In this document: piece by piece, positions 17,412 to 27,771 of the stretch
Numbering within the stretch: the stretch's first letter is position 1
How the letters are laid out: each line of letters opens with the position of its first letter
Assembly (NCBI GenBank): GCA_030123805.1
Contig: JASJXV010000009.1
Span: 1-46,717 of the forward strand
Reading direction: 5' to 3'
DNA: 46,717 nucleotides
Source: Gammaproteobacteria bacterium
GTDB lineage: Bacteria; Pseudomonadota; Gammaproteobacteria; Pseudomonadales; Azotimanducaceae
Position numbers and translations under genes: made by a program
Notes under the pieces: model-generated
What the model was told of the DNA's origin: nothing
The model's database searches: none
Seen by the model: only the letters and a program-made list of their open reading frames with translations

Positions 17412-19280
17412 ATGCTCAAATTTACAGAACTTGCTCTTCGCAGGGGCAGCCAGTTGCTCTTCGAGCGAGTGACACTCACTATTTATGACGGTCAGAAAAC
17501 CGGGTTGGTAGGTGCAAACGGCGCGGGGAAATCCAGTTTGTTTGATCTGTTACGCAATCGACTCACCCCTGACAGCGGTGAGGTCTATCTGCCATCTTCC
17601 TGGCGGATAGCACATATGGCGCAAGAGGTTTCGACCACAAATCGATCCGCGATCGATTATGTCCTGGATGGCGACACCGCCTTACGTGCAATCCAACAGG
17701 CCATTGTCACGGCGGAGGTGGCAGAGGACTATACTCATCTTGGTCGATTACACGAGGATCTGGATAACATTGACGGTTACTCTGCCGTGTCCAGGGCTGA
17801 ACGATTACTGGTGGGTCTTGGATTTACAGAAGCCGAGTTTGACAATAGTCTCGACCAGTTTTCAGGTGGTTGGCGGATCAGGTTAAATCTGGCACAAACG
17901 CTAATGTGTCCTTCTGATCTCCTGTTGCTGGATGAGCCAACCAATCACCTGGATCTTGATGCCATCGTCTGGTTGGCTGAATGGTTAAAGAATTACTCCG
18001 GCACTCTATTGATGGTGTCTCACGACAGGGAATTTCTGGATGATGTGGTATCCCAGATTGCTTATTTGCACCGCAAGACTATTCATCTGTACCCAGGCAA
18101 TTATTCCAGATTTGAACAATTACGCGCTGCAAGACTGGCAGAACAAGCGGCTAATTTCGAGAAGCAGCAACGGCAAATAGCCCATATGCATGCCTTTGTA
18201 GAGCGGTTTCGCGCCAAGGCAACAAAAGCAAAGCAGGCACAGAGCCGAATCAAGGCGTTACAGCGTATGGAGCTTATCGCTCCTGCACACATTGACAGCC
18301 CCTTTCAATTCCGGATTCCCGAGCCTGAAAACACTTCCAGTCCCCTCCTCAGTCTCTATAAGTGTCAACTCGGGTATCAGGATACCTGTGTGATTAAGGA
18401 GGTTACTCTCTCTATTCATCCCGGCGATCGAATTGGCCTGTTAGGTCCAAATGGTGCGGGGAAGTCCACTCTAATAAAATCCCTCGCGGGTGAGTTGGGT
18501 CTGAGGGCGGGAGATAGAACAGAGGGACTGCATCTCAGGGTTGGATATTTCTCACAACACCAAATGGACGATCTGGATCTGGCTGCATCACCTGTGCTTC
18601 ACCTGCAGCGAATCGATCCCACTATTTCTGATCAACAAATCAGAAGCTTCCTTGGTGGATTTGGTTTTACAGGTGATAAGTCCTTTGAGTCTGCTGCTAC
18701 TTTTTCCGGTGGCGAAAAGGCGCGCCTTGCCCTGGCAATTATTGCCTGGAGAAAACCCAATCTGCTGCTCCTTGACGAACCCACCAACCATCTGGATATT
18801 GAGATGCGCCATACCTTGACTGTTGCTTTACAGAGCTTTACCGGTGCAATGGTTATCGTATCTCATGACCGGCATCTGCTGCGCAATACTGTTGATCGAT
18901 TCTTGTTGGTAAGGCATAACTCAGTGTCCGAATTTGAAGGTGACCTGGAGGACTACCAGAAAATCCTGAATCTGCCAGCACCTCAATCGCCGTCCGCATC
19001 GACAATTCATGAGAAGCCAATTAATCGTTTCAAGCATTCCAAGGCGCTAAAATCCAGTCTGGCCAGCGTCGAAAAACGTCTGGAAAGATTGCAACGCAAA
19101 CTTATGGAGACTGAGATCAGGTTGGCAGACAACTCCCTTTATCTAGACAATCCCTCACCGGATCTACAATCGTTGTTACGCGACCAAATTGTGCTGCGCG
19201 AGCAGATTGCTGAACTTGAAGAATCCTGGCTCGAAACAAGTGAAGAACTGGAGAAATACCAGGAGGTTATCCGAGGATAA
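17412..19280 (+). CDS. yheS: ABC-F ATPase YheS
   Basis: A soluble protein of about 622 residues with two ATPase domains. The first has Walker A GANGAGKS, signature FSGGWR and Walker B LLLLDEPTNHLDL. The second has GPNGAGKS, FSGGEKAR and LLLLDEPTNHLDI. Between them lies the charged ABC-F linker (RFRAKATKAKQAQSRIKALQ), and a coiled C-terminal extension follows. ABC-F proteins act on the ribosomal E site during difficult elongation; the linker and the DLEDYQ segment match the YheS subfamily. The start MLKFTELALRRGS at 17412 matches family N-termini better than the ATG at 17379, which overlaps a -10-like TAGAAT. Confidence 0.93.
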   Translation: MLKFTELALRRGSQLLFERVTLTIYDGQKTGLVGANGAGKSSLFDLLRNRLTPDSGEVYLPSSWRIAHMAQEVSTTNRSAIDYVLDGDTALRAIQQAIVTAEVAEDYTHLGRLHEDLDNIDGYSAVSRAERLLVGLGFTEAEFDNSLDQFSGGWRIRLNLAQTLMCPSDLLLLDEPTNHLDLDAIVWLAEWLKNYSGTLLMVSHDREFLDDVVSQIAYLHRKTIHLYPGNYSRFEQLRAARLAEQAANFEKQQRQIAHMHAFVERFRAKATKAKQAQSRIKALQRMELIAPAHIDSPFQFRIPEPENTSSPLLSLYKCQLGYQDTCVIKEVTLSIHPGDRIGLLGPNGAGKSTLIKSLAGELGLRAGDRTEGLHLRVGYFSQHQMDDLDLAASPVLHLQRIDPTISDQQIRSFLGGFGFTGDKSFESAATFSGGEKARLALAIIAWRKPNLLLLDEPTNHLDIEMRHTLTVALQSFTGAMVIVSHDRHLLRNTVDRFLLVRHNSVSEFEGDLEDYQKILNLPAPQSPSASTIHEKPINRFKHSKALKSSLASVEKRLERLQRKLMETEIRLADNSLYLDNPSPDLQSLLRDQIVLREQIAELEESWLETSEELEKYQEVIRG

Positions 19281-19315
19281 TCTCCTGCCCCTGTTATCCT
19301 GGAAACCGCTTCCTA

Positions 19316-20590
19316 TCAGTGAGTTGCCTTATCCATAATTGACTTTTCCTCTTTGCCCTCTTCGACGATTGCCCTGCCCAATGCCGGGAATGTCGGAATA
19401 TCTTCATCTGCCAATTGCTGCATACGAACTTTTCTGGCCAGAGCCGCTTCGATGAATGGCGCCAACTCTGTATCTTTCTGCCGGACTCTCTCTGCTTCAC
19501 GTTCCTTAAATTCTGGCATTACTTCAGCTGCAAACAGTTCCAGTGATTCGCAGATGTGTTCATGCTTGTTCAGACCCGCCTGTTGGATAAAGGTCACCTG
19601 ATCCACACCGGCCTGCTCGAATTTCCGTAGATGATCACGCATGTCATCCGGTGTTCCGATACCACCAGCACCCCCGCTTAACGCACTTTCGATGTCCACA
19701 GGATTCTCTTTTAGTCGTTTGTCGCGTGCTTCCTTGAATTCCTGAAAAAGGTTGGTTCGACCTGGTTTATGGGCGCCAAAACCATAGAAAGAACCCAATG
19801 CATAACCGAAGAATTCAAAACCTTCCAAGCCCCGGTTAACAGCCTCTTTTCGATCGTTATGCAGTGAAAAACTTGTGACCATACAGATCTCGGCCGTCAC
19901 AGTATGTCCGATAGGCACACATTCATCGCTCTTGATGATCCGGTAGTATTCATCCACCCACTGTTTTGCCTCCAACGGATCTACAAAGGCGAACGTCAAA
20001 GCACCAATCCCCAGACGTGCAGCCATCTTGATGGTCTCCCTATTTGAACAAGCAACCCAAACCGGTGGATGGGGTCTTTGAACTGGTTTGGGTACAATAT
20101 TTCTGCATGGCATGCTGAAATATTTGCCTTCAAACCCCGGGTAAGGATCCATTGCCAGCATATTGCAGATCTGTTCCGTGGCCTCCAGATATTGTTCCCG
20201 TTTGGTTTCAACTGGAATATCAAATCCACCTAACTCGAGAATGGCAGAAGATTCACCCGTGCCAAAGTCCACTCTACCTCCGGATACAAGGTCCAGTGTT
20301 GCTATGCACTCGGCAGTGCGAGCCGGATGATTGTAGTTGGTAATAACCTGGCGTATGCCATGACCAAGCCTGATATTGCTGGTTCTTTGCGAGGCAGCAG
20401 CGAGAAATATTTCCGGTGCAGATGAATGTGAGTACTCTTCCAGAAAATGGTGTTCTACCTCCCATGCATAGTCGATACCCAATCTGTCAGCCAACTCAAC
20501 CTGATCAAGGGCATCCTGAAACAACTTTAGTTCGACCCCATCGTCCCAGGGTCTGGGTAGCTGGTGCTCATAAAATATGCCAAACTTCAT
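19316..20590 (-). CDS. LLM-class (luciferase-like) flavin-dependent monooxygenase
   Basis: The 424-residue protein has the bacterial luciferase-like barrel: MKFGIFYEHQLPRPW, then the WEVEHHFLEEYSH block typical of alkanal-monooxygenase-like members, NPARTAE-like NHPARTAECIATLDLVSG, and RVDFGTGES. The PHPPVWVACSNRETI segment is the usual late-barrel motif. Such enzymes use reduced FMN and oxygen on alkanes, aldehydes, sulfonates or other small molecules; the substrate is unknown. The C-terminus has a Glu/Arg-rich helical extension (EFKEREAERVRQKD). AAGGAG lies 9 nt before the ATG. It follows the candidate diiron gene by 77 bp on the same strand, suggesting one operon. No flavin reductase adjoins it. 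Confidence 0.87.
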   Translation of the reverse strand: MKFGIFYEHQLPRPWDDGVELKLFQDALDQVELADRLGIDYAWEVEHHFLEEYSHSSAPEIFLAAASQRTSNIRLGHGIRQVITNYNHPARTAECIATLDLVSGGRVDFGTGESSAILELGGFDIPVETKREQYLEATEQICNMLAMDPYPGFEGKYFSMPCRNIVPKPVQRPHPPVWVACSNRETIKMAARLGIGALTFAFVDPLEAKQWVDEYYRIIKSDECVPIGHTVTAEICMVTSFSLHNDRKEAVNRGLEGFEFFGYALGSFYGFGAHKPGRTNLFQEFKEARDKRLKENPVDIESALSGGAGGIGTPDDMRDHLRKFEQAGVDQVTFIQQAGLNKHEHICESLELFAAEVMPEFKEREAERVRQKDTELAPFIEAALARKVRMQQLADEDIPTFPALGRAIVEEGKEEKSIMDKATH

Positions 20591-20667
20591 CTGTCATGAC
20601 TCCTTATGTTGTTATCTGCAAATCTTCTTGAATCTCTTTCTTTCCAGGCTTTATAGACACCGTGTCA

Positions 20668-21681
20668 CTACCTGGTCAGTGCTGCAAATTCCGCGTATAA
20701 AGCACTCCCGTTGGGTGTATCCAGTATGAGTCGTTGCATCTCTTGCCGACTGGATTCCCGGGTGGCTTCATGCATCTCAACTGCATGCCAACGCACCATG
20801 CGCTCCCATACCGGGTCAAGAATTTCAGCTCCGGACACCCTGGCACCAGCCACCGTTTTGATTGTGAAACTTCTGAATTCAGAGATCGCAGCTCTCAGCC
20901 AGGCGACGTGTACAGCCTCGTCCTGACGAATTCGGTCAACCAGCTCTGCTGCATGGAGTGCATCCTCCCTGTTATCCTGGAAGACTGCCCCACTCCGCAA
21001 GACATCCTCATAAAAACCGAATGCCCTTTCCGCTCTTACTTCTATCATTAACAAGTTCATTAAAAATGCAATCAGGCCTTCATATTCGGCCGGTATCTGC
21101 TCCATCTCCCGCTCAGACCCTTCCCTGCCTATGCTGGTGGGCGGTACGGGTATGGGAAACGCATCCTTACCGAACACCATATCCCTGATAACAAACCACA
21201 TAACATCATGTCCGCCAACATCACTGCCATCTCCACCCTCATCCCAGCCATGCGCTCTTAATAAGCCCTGGTTCATGTGCGCCAATGCTGTACCGGAAAT
21301 GTCTTCCTCAATTATTTGTTGGAAATCCGGCGCTCTCATATCTGCCAACACCCGACCACGTCCCTCTATAAGCCCGGTGATAGTGAGTGAGTTCCAAAAT
21401 CCCTGACCCAGTCCATTCTGAAGTAGCAAAATCTGCTGCTGCTGGTTCGGAAAATTGGGTTCTGTGAGTAGATCTGTGGTCGCTTCGACTATATCCACCC
21501 CTCGTCTCTGCAACTGTTGATGCCAGGCATTAATTGCCGGCCACCTGACTTTCGTACGCGGTGACACGTAGCTGCCATCGCTCGCAAAACCGCCATGCAG
21601 TTTTTGTCCGCACGCTATATGTGGTGCGGCGTAATCCTGATCTGTTTCAATCTCTTCCCGACTATAAACAACTTTCTCCAT
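20668..21681 (-). CDS. Unrecognised protein, candidate ferritin-like diiron oxygenase partner
   Basis: I do not recognise this 337-residue family by name. The second half is mostly helical with ferritin-like spacing: MIEVRAERAFGFYEDVL (Glu214 and Glu218), then, 37-41 residues later, RQDEAVHVAWL with an ExxH motif (Glu255, His258). The first half has a similar pair of acidic and His positions (IIEEDISGTALAH, Glu125/126 and His135). Two carboxylates plus ExxH motifs are how diiron oxygenases and ferritin-like proteins bind metal. GAGGAA lies 6 nt before the ATG. It is the first gene of a pair with the LLM monooxygenase. Function is unknown; diiron chemistry is inference. Confidence 0.6.
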   Translation of the reverse strand: MEKVVYSREEIETDQDYAAPHIACGQKLHGGFASDGSYVSPRTKVRWPAINAWHQQLQRRGVDIVEATTDLLTEPNFPNQQQQILLLQNGLGQGFWNSLTITGLIEGRGRVLADMRAPDFQQIIEEDISGTALAHMNQGLLRAHGWDEGGDGSDVGGHDVMWFVIRDMVFGKDAFPIPVPPTSIGREGSEREMEQIPAEYEGLIAFLMNLLMIEVRAERAFGFYEDVLRSGAVFQDNREDALHAAELVDRIRQDEAVHVAWLRAAISEFRSFTIKTVAGARVSGAEILDPVWERMVRWHAVEMHEATRESSRQEMQRLILDTPNGSALYAEFAALTR

Positions 21682-21790
21682 GCGTAATTCCTCATCAATT
21701 CAAGCTGAATCAGATACTGTCAATCAGTAAATCATTCCCATTCTGCTTAACTGGTAATGTAGATAATTGCATACGGATTAGATTCTTGAT

Positions 21791-21922
21791 TTATTCTTCT
21801 TCTAATTTCATTGTCAGGTACAGGCGCGATTCTGCATCTGGATCAGACTCAATTGGCAGATCTGCTTCCTTCACAGAATCAAAAACGGCCCCGCTATCAA
21901 ATTAGCTTTTTCTGTTAGACAT
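21791..21922 (-). other. Small ORF with an in-frame stop, possibly a broken small gene
   Basis: An ATG at 21922 reads MSNRKS, a TAA (21904-21902), then FDSGAVFDSVKEADLPIESD and further acidic sequence ending in TMKLEEE and a TAA at 21793-21791. The acidic, protein-like tail in one frame suggests a real small protein of about 43 residues whose start has been lost to a nonsense codon, or one starting at an unrecognised codon. It lies 69 nt after the TVP38-reductase stop and before the diiron gene, all on the minus strand. The remainder of 21682-21990 shows no other feature. Confidence 0.35.
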
Positions 21923-21990
21923 TGTCAACAAAAACCTTATATAGGCACTTGCGCTTCTTGGAGGAGAACCGGGTCCGCAACCTTCGCTTT

Positions 21991-24132
21991 TCATCCTCTA
22001 CCCCAGCGATGAAATCTGGCAACATATTCCAGCAGCTTCTCGGGTGCATTTGCCTTCTTCCAACTACTGGCAGCAAATTTGTTAATTTCACCGAGCGTTG
22101 GATAGATATGAATCGTACCCAAAATCTTATTCAATCCCAGGCCATGGGTCATTGCGGTCACATATTCCCCGATTAATTCACTGGCGTGGTAGCCGACTAT
22201 GGTTGCACCCAGAATTTCGTCCTTCCCCGGAACAGTTAGAACTTTAATAAAACCCTGAGTTTCACCGTCGGCCACTGCTCTGTCTACTCCGGATAGTTCA
22301 AAGCGAGTCACTTCGCAGTCAATACCCTGTTCCGCTGCTGTCGATTCATTTAGTCCAACCGTAGCGACTTCCGGGTCCGTATAGGTTGCCCAGGGCACCA
22401 CCGAGTAATCTGCTCTGAATTTCCAGATACGGCCAAACAATGCGTTCACGGTCGCATACCACGCCTGATGGGATGCCATATGTGTGAACTGATAGGGACC
22501 GGCCACATCGCCACAAGCATATATACCCGGTATCACGGTCTGCAGAAATTCGTTCAGCTCAATTGTGCCATCCGGGTTTGTGCCAATACCCAGAGAATCC
22601 AGTCCCAACGCCTCGGTATCTGCGCGGCGACCTACTGCGACAAAAACCTCATCAAATGCGATCGCAATCTCTTCACCATTGTGCTCTGCAATCATTCTGG
22701 GCTGTTCTCTTGATGACTCGAAGCGCACAGCCTTATGTCCCACCAGCACATCAACCCCTTCTCTTGCCAGTTGATCCTGAACGATTGCAGCAACATCAGC
22801 ATCTTCCCGAGGCAGTATACGATCGACCATGTCCACCAGCGTCACTGTGCTACCCAGTCGGCTGAAACTCTGTGCCATCTCACAACCAATGGGACCACCA
22901 CCCAACACCAGCAATTTCCCGGGCAATTCCATAAGTGACCAGACATTATCGGAAGTGAGAAACTCCACCTGGTCCAGACCCGGGATGGGAGGTACAAATG
23001 GCGTGGCGCCGGTTGCAAGTATGATACCTCGCGTTGTGATTACACGGCCATTGACTTCGACAGACCAGGGATCAATGACCTTGCCCTGTCCACTTACACA
23101 ATCAACTCCCAACTCTGTGTAACGTTCAATCGAATCATGTGGCTCAATCGTTTTGATGGCGTTTTGAACGCGCTTCATCACCGCGCTGAAGTCAACCCGC
23201 CTTGCTTCAACCTGGATGCCAAACTCCTGGGCTCGATCGATGTAAGCGTTGATTTTTGCTGACCGGATAAGTGTTTTGCTGGGTATACATCCTGTGTTCA
23301 GGCAGTCCCCGCCCATGCGACTTTTCTCAATCAAGGTGATCTTTGCTTTTACAGTTGAGGCAATAATGGCGGCCACTAATCCGGCAGAACCCGCACCAAT
23401 GACAACCAGATTAGTGTCAAAGTGACGCGGTTTCTTATACCCTTTGAGACGCCTGCGTTGGGTGAGGTTTGTGACCAATTTTTTTGCCACCAATGGTAGT
23501 ATCCCCACCAACGCAAAGGCAGACAACAGACCCGGCGTAAGAATATCGCCCGCTGACTCTGCTAACTCTATATTGGCAAGTTGCGTGCCGGCATACACGT
23601 ATACAATAGTTCCCATCAGCATACCAATCTGGCTCGTTAGATAAAACCGAAGCGTTTTAATCGGGGTTACCCCCATGACCAGATTTACGACAAAAAACGG
23701 AAAGATAAGCACCATCCGTATCATAAAGAGATACAATCCACCCTCTTTCTTAATCCCTTCGTTAACAGCAGTTAATTGTCGACCATACCTACCCTGTACC
23801 CAATCTCGTAGCAGATAGCGAGATACCCAAAAGGCAATCGTCGCACCGATACTGCTTGCGAACGAGACAACTATAACTCCCACAAGCAAGCCGAAGATTG
23901 CACCTCCGGCCAATGTAAGAATCGCGGCTCCGGGAAGAGAGAGCCCGGCAACTGCCAGATAGATTGCAAAGTAGGCACCGATTACCAGCAGAGGATTCCG
24001 TTGGTATGCACTCTGGATACTCTGTTTTTGTTGGCTGAGGTGGTCCAGTGATATGTACTGACCCAAATCAAAAACAAAGAAACAGGCGATGGCTGTTATC
24101 ACTACGAGAATGACCCAAATCCTGGTTTTCAT
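21991..24132 (-). CDS. TVP38/DedA-like membrane domain fused to a flavin disulfide reductase
   Basis: This 713-residue fusion has two parts. Residues 1-220 are a TVP38/TMEM64 (SNARE-associated) membrane domain with several helices and the signature-like LPGAAILTLAGGAIFG. Residues 238-713 are a mercuric-reductase/lipoamide-dehydrogenase-type enzyme: FAD site VVIGAGSAGLVAA (Gly246-Gly251), redox pair GGDCLNTGCIPSK (Cys277, Cys282), NAD(P) site GGGPIGCEMAQ, FAD site IYACGDVAG and dimer motif IHIYPTLGE with the His-Glu pair. It lacks the extra C-terminal Cys pair of true MerA. The fused membrane domain should anchor the reductase at the inner membrane. GGAGG lies 4 nt before the ATG. Its electron acceptor is unknown. 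Confidence 0.9.
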   Translation of the reverse strand: MKTRIWVILVVITAIACFFVFDLGQYISLDHLSQQKQSIQSAYQRNPLLVIGAYFAIYLAVAGLSLPGAAILTLAGGAIFGLLVGVIVVSFASSIGATIAFWVSRYLLRDWVQGRYGRQLTAVNEGIKKEGGLYLFMIRMVLIFPFFVVNLVMGVTPIKTLRFYLTSQIGMLMGTIVYVYAGTQLANIELAESAGDILTPGLLSAFALVGILPLVAKKLVTNLTQRRRLKGYKKPRHFDTNLVVIGAGSAGLVAAIIASTVKAKITLIEKSRMGGDCLNTGCIPSKTLIRSAKINAYIDRAQEFGIQVEARRVDFSAVMKRVQNAIKTIEPHDSIERYTELGVDCVSGQGKVIDPWSVEVNGRVITTRGIILATGATPFVPPIPGLDQVEFLTSDNVWSLMELPGKLLVLGGGPIGCEMAQSFSRLGSTVTLVDMVDRILPREDADVAAIVQDQLAREGVDVLVGHKAVRFESSREQPRMIAEHNGEEIAIAFDEVFVAVGRRADTEALGLDSLGIGTNPDGTIELNEFLQTVIPGIYACGDVAGPYQFTHMASHQAWYATVNALFGRIWKFRADYSVVPWATYTDPEVATVGLNESTAAEQGIDCEVTRFELSGVDRAVADGETQGFIKVLTVPGKDEILGATIVGYHASELIGEYVTAMTHGLGLNKILGTIHIYPTLGEINKFAASSWKKANAPEKLLEYVARFHRWGRG

Positions 24133-25569
<1,437 letters not shown>

Positions 25570-25578
25570 ATTGACCAA

Positions 25579-25598
25579 AGGCCGTTGTCAACCGGCCT
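25579..25598 (+). terminator. Hairpin after hemB
   Basis: AGGCCG and CGGCCT flank an 8-nt loop 10 bp after the hemB stop. There is no T-run, so it may be only a partial terminator or an mRNA-protecting stem. Confidence 0.35.
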
Positions 25599-25679
25599 GG
25601 ATCGGCTTAGGATAGGCAATTGATAGTGGAAGTTTCCCAGTAGTCATTCTCAGCAATAAACACCGGAGATCTAGTCAAA

Positions 25680-26003
25680 ATGAGTGAAATACTTCACGTA
25701 ACTGACGGCAGTTTTGAAGCAGACGTACTCAAATCAGATGTGCCCGTATTAGTCGACTACTGGGCAGAATGGTGCGGGCCCTGCAAGGTAATTGCTCCAG
25801 TACTGGAGGAAATTGCCAATGAATATGACGGCAAAATGAAAATCTGCAAACTGAATATTGACCAAAACGAGGCTACGCCTCCCAAATATGGAATTCGTGG
25901 CATACCAACCCTGATGTTATTCAAAAATGGGAATGTTGAAGCCACCAAAGTGGGCGCGGTATCGAAATCCCAGTTAGCCGCATTCCTGGATAGTAATATA
26001 TAG
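25680..26003 (+). CDS. trxA: Thioredoxin 1
   Basis: A canonical 107-residue thioredoxin. The redox motif WCGPC has its cysteines at positions 32 and 35, exactly as in E. coli, and the cis-proline segment [14 protein letters not shown] is present. It reduces protein disulfides in the cytoplasm. The order trxA-rho-ubiD is conserved in Pseudomonas and relatives, which supports the assignment. Confidence 0.97.
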   Translation: MSEILHVTDGSFEADVLKSDVPVLVDYWAEWCGPCKVIAPVLEEIANEYDGKMKICKLNIDQNEATPPKYGIRGIPTLMLFKNGNVEATKVGAVSKSQLAAFLDSNI

Positions 26004-26127
26004 AATGCTGTCCGAGGGCCGCCTCCTGTGGAACAACAGAATTGCCTGGGGACGTGAACCATACAATTGGTTACATGCTGACGAGTTTACAAAACCAGTA
26101 GAAACTTGAATTAAACTGGTTCTTGTC

Positions 26128-26155
26128 CGGATGCGGCCCACCGGATGCGGCCCAC
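26128..26155. repeat. 14-bp perfect tandem duplication
   Basis: CGGATGCGGCCCAC occurs twice head to tail (26128-26141 and 26142-26155). It is GC-rich against AT-richer surroundings and lies between trxA and the likely rho promoter. It is probably a slippage-type duplication. Confidence 0.85.
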
Positions 26156-26291
26156 CTGATTCAAAGCCTGAAGTGGTTGTTTCCTTGGTAAGTGGTTGAT
26201 TTTTAATGCTAACAGTTTCCAGGTTTGGTGAATAATGATCATATTTTATAGTTTCAGGACAGGAACTAACTAATTTTCAATAACAAAAACA

Positions 26292-26321
26292 TTGGACTAA
26301 TTGCTGAATAGGCTCTATATT
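26292..26321 (+). promoter_or_regulatory. Candidate rho promoter
   Basis: TTGGAC (26292-26297), an 18-bp spacer and TATATT (26316-26321) are oriented toward rho and would leave a leader of about 145 nt. Confidence 0.4.
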
Positions 26322-26470
26322 CACGATGGACATATGGAATATTAAGCGTATACTCCAAACCGCGTTGCATCCTGTCCACGCCAAGCTCCCATAATTTTAT
26401 ACACAGAATCTTTTTTTCTAACCCACGCACGCATGCGCGTGTAATCCTACCGTCAAACCAAAGTGTTACT

Positions 26471-27730
26471 ATGAATCTTACAGATTTAAAATCCAAACCA
26501 ATACCAGAATTGCTTGAGATCGCCCAGAGCATGGGCATGGAAAATCTCGGCAGATCCCGAAAACAGGAAATTATCGCCAGCGTCTTACGCAAACATGCGA
26601 AAGGCGGTGAAGCTATATTTGGCGATGGTACGCTGGAAATTCTTCAGGATGGCTTCGGTTTTCTGAGATCCGCTGATAGCTCATATCTTGCCGGGCCCGA
26701 TGATATATATGTCTCACCCAGTCAAATTCGACGCTTCAATCTACGTACCGGAGACAGCGTTTCAGGCAAGATCAGACCACCAAAAGATAACGAACGCTAT
26801 TTTGCACTGCTTAAAGTCGACCAGATAAATTTTACAGATCCGGCTGAATCTAAAAATAAGATCATATTCGAAAACCTTACGCCTCTCTTTCCTGATGAAC
26901 ATCTGCGCCTTGAAGCAGGAAACGGCAGCACCGAAGATCTTACTTCTCGCATAATCGATCTGACATCACCCATTGGTAAGGGCCAACGAGGGCTCATCGT
27001 GTCTCCACCAAAAGCAGGCAAGACACTCATTCTGCAAAATATTGCCCAGGCGATCGCCCGCAACAACCCTGAATGCCATCTCATTGTGTTACTCATCGAT
27101 GAAAGACCGGAAGAGGTCACGGAAATGCAGCGTTCTGTTCGCGGTGAAGTCGTTGCCAGCACATTCGATGAGCCACCATCCAGACACGTTCAAGTCAGTG
27201 AGATGGTCATAGAAAAAGCCAAGAGACTTATTGAACACAAGGCCGATGTGGTCATTTTACTGGACTCTATAACCCGCCTGGCGCGTGCTTATAACACTGT
27301 ACAACCTTCTTCAGGCAAGGTACTGACGGGTGGTGTAGATGCACATGCTTTGGAGAAACCGAAGCGATTTTTCGGCGCCGCCAGGAATATTGAAGAAGGC
27401 GGCAGTTTGACTATTATAGCTACTTGCCTGGTTGATACGGGTTCAAAGATGGATGAGGTCATCTATGAGGAGTTCAAAGGCACCGGCAATCTGGAACTTC
27501 ATCTAGAGCGTAAAATAGCAGAGAAACGTGTTTATCCGGCTATTAATATTCGCAGGTCCGGTACCCGACGTGAAGACTTGTTAACCACAGACGACGAACT
27601 ACAGAAAATCTGGATCCTCAGGAAGATCCTTCACGAAATGGATGATGTTGCCGCCATTGAGTTTTTGTTGGATCGCATGAAAAACACAGTAACCAACGAA
27701 GAATTTTTCTCTTCAATGAAACGCAAATAA
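26471..27730 (+). CDS. rho: Transcription termination factor Rho
   Basis: The 419-residue hexameric RNA helicase has full family length. The N-terminal helical domain begins [21 protein letters not shown] cold-shock-like RNA-binding domain with GFGFLRS follows, then the ATPase with Walker [12 protein letters not shown], Walker [17 protein letters not shown] and the Q-loop region [15 protein letters not shown]. It ends transcription at unstructured C-rich RNA. Its ribosome site is poor, consistent with translational or attenuation control. ubiD follows 41 bp later. Confidence 0.98.
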   Translation: MNLTDLKSKPIPELLEIAQSMGMENLGRSRKQEIIASVLRKHAKGGEAIFGDGTLEILQDGFGFLRSADSSYLAGPDDIYVSPSQIRRFNLRTGDSVSGKIRPPKDNERYFALLKVDQINFTDPAESKNKIIFENLTPLFPDEHLRLEAGNGSTEDLTSRIIDLTSPIGKGQRGLIVSPPKAGKTLILQNIAQAIARNNPECHLIVLLIDERPEEVTEMQRSVRGEVVASTFDEPPSRHVQVSEMVIEKAKRLIEHKADVVILLDSITRLARAYNTVQPSSGKVLTGGVDAHALEKPKRFFGAARNIEEGGSLTIIATCLVDTGSKMDEVIYEEFKGTGNLELHLERKIAEKRVYPAINIRRSGTRREDLLTTDDELQKIWILRKILHEMDDVAAIEFLLDRMKNTVTNEEFFSSMKRK

Positions 27731-27771
27731 CCGCTAAGTTAAATGACACAGGCTTCTAGCCACACCTTTCC

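Larger units (their letters stand above)
26004..26470. other. Leader region of rho
   Basis: About 465 bp with no supported gene. It holds a 14-bp tandem duplication (26128-26155) and a possible rho promoter (26292-26321). In other bacteria rho is autoregulated by attenuation in a long leader, which would fit this long spacer. Confidence 0.45.
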
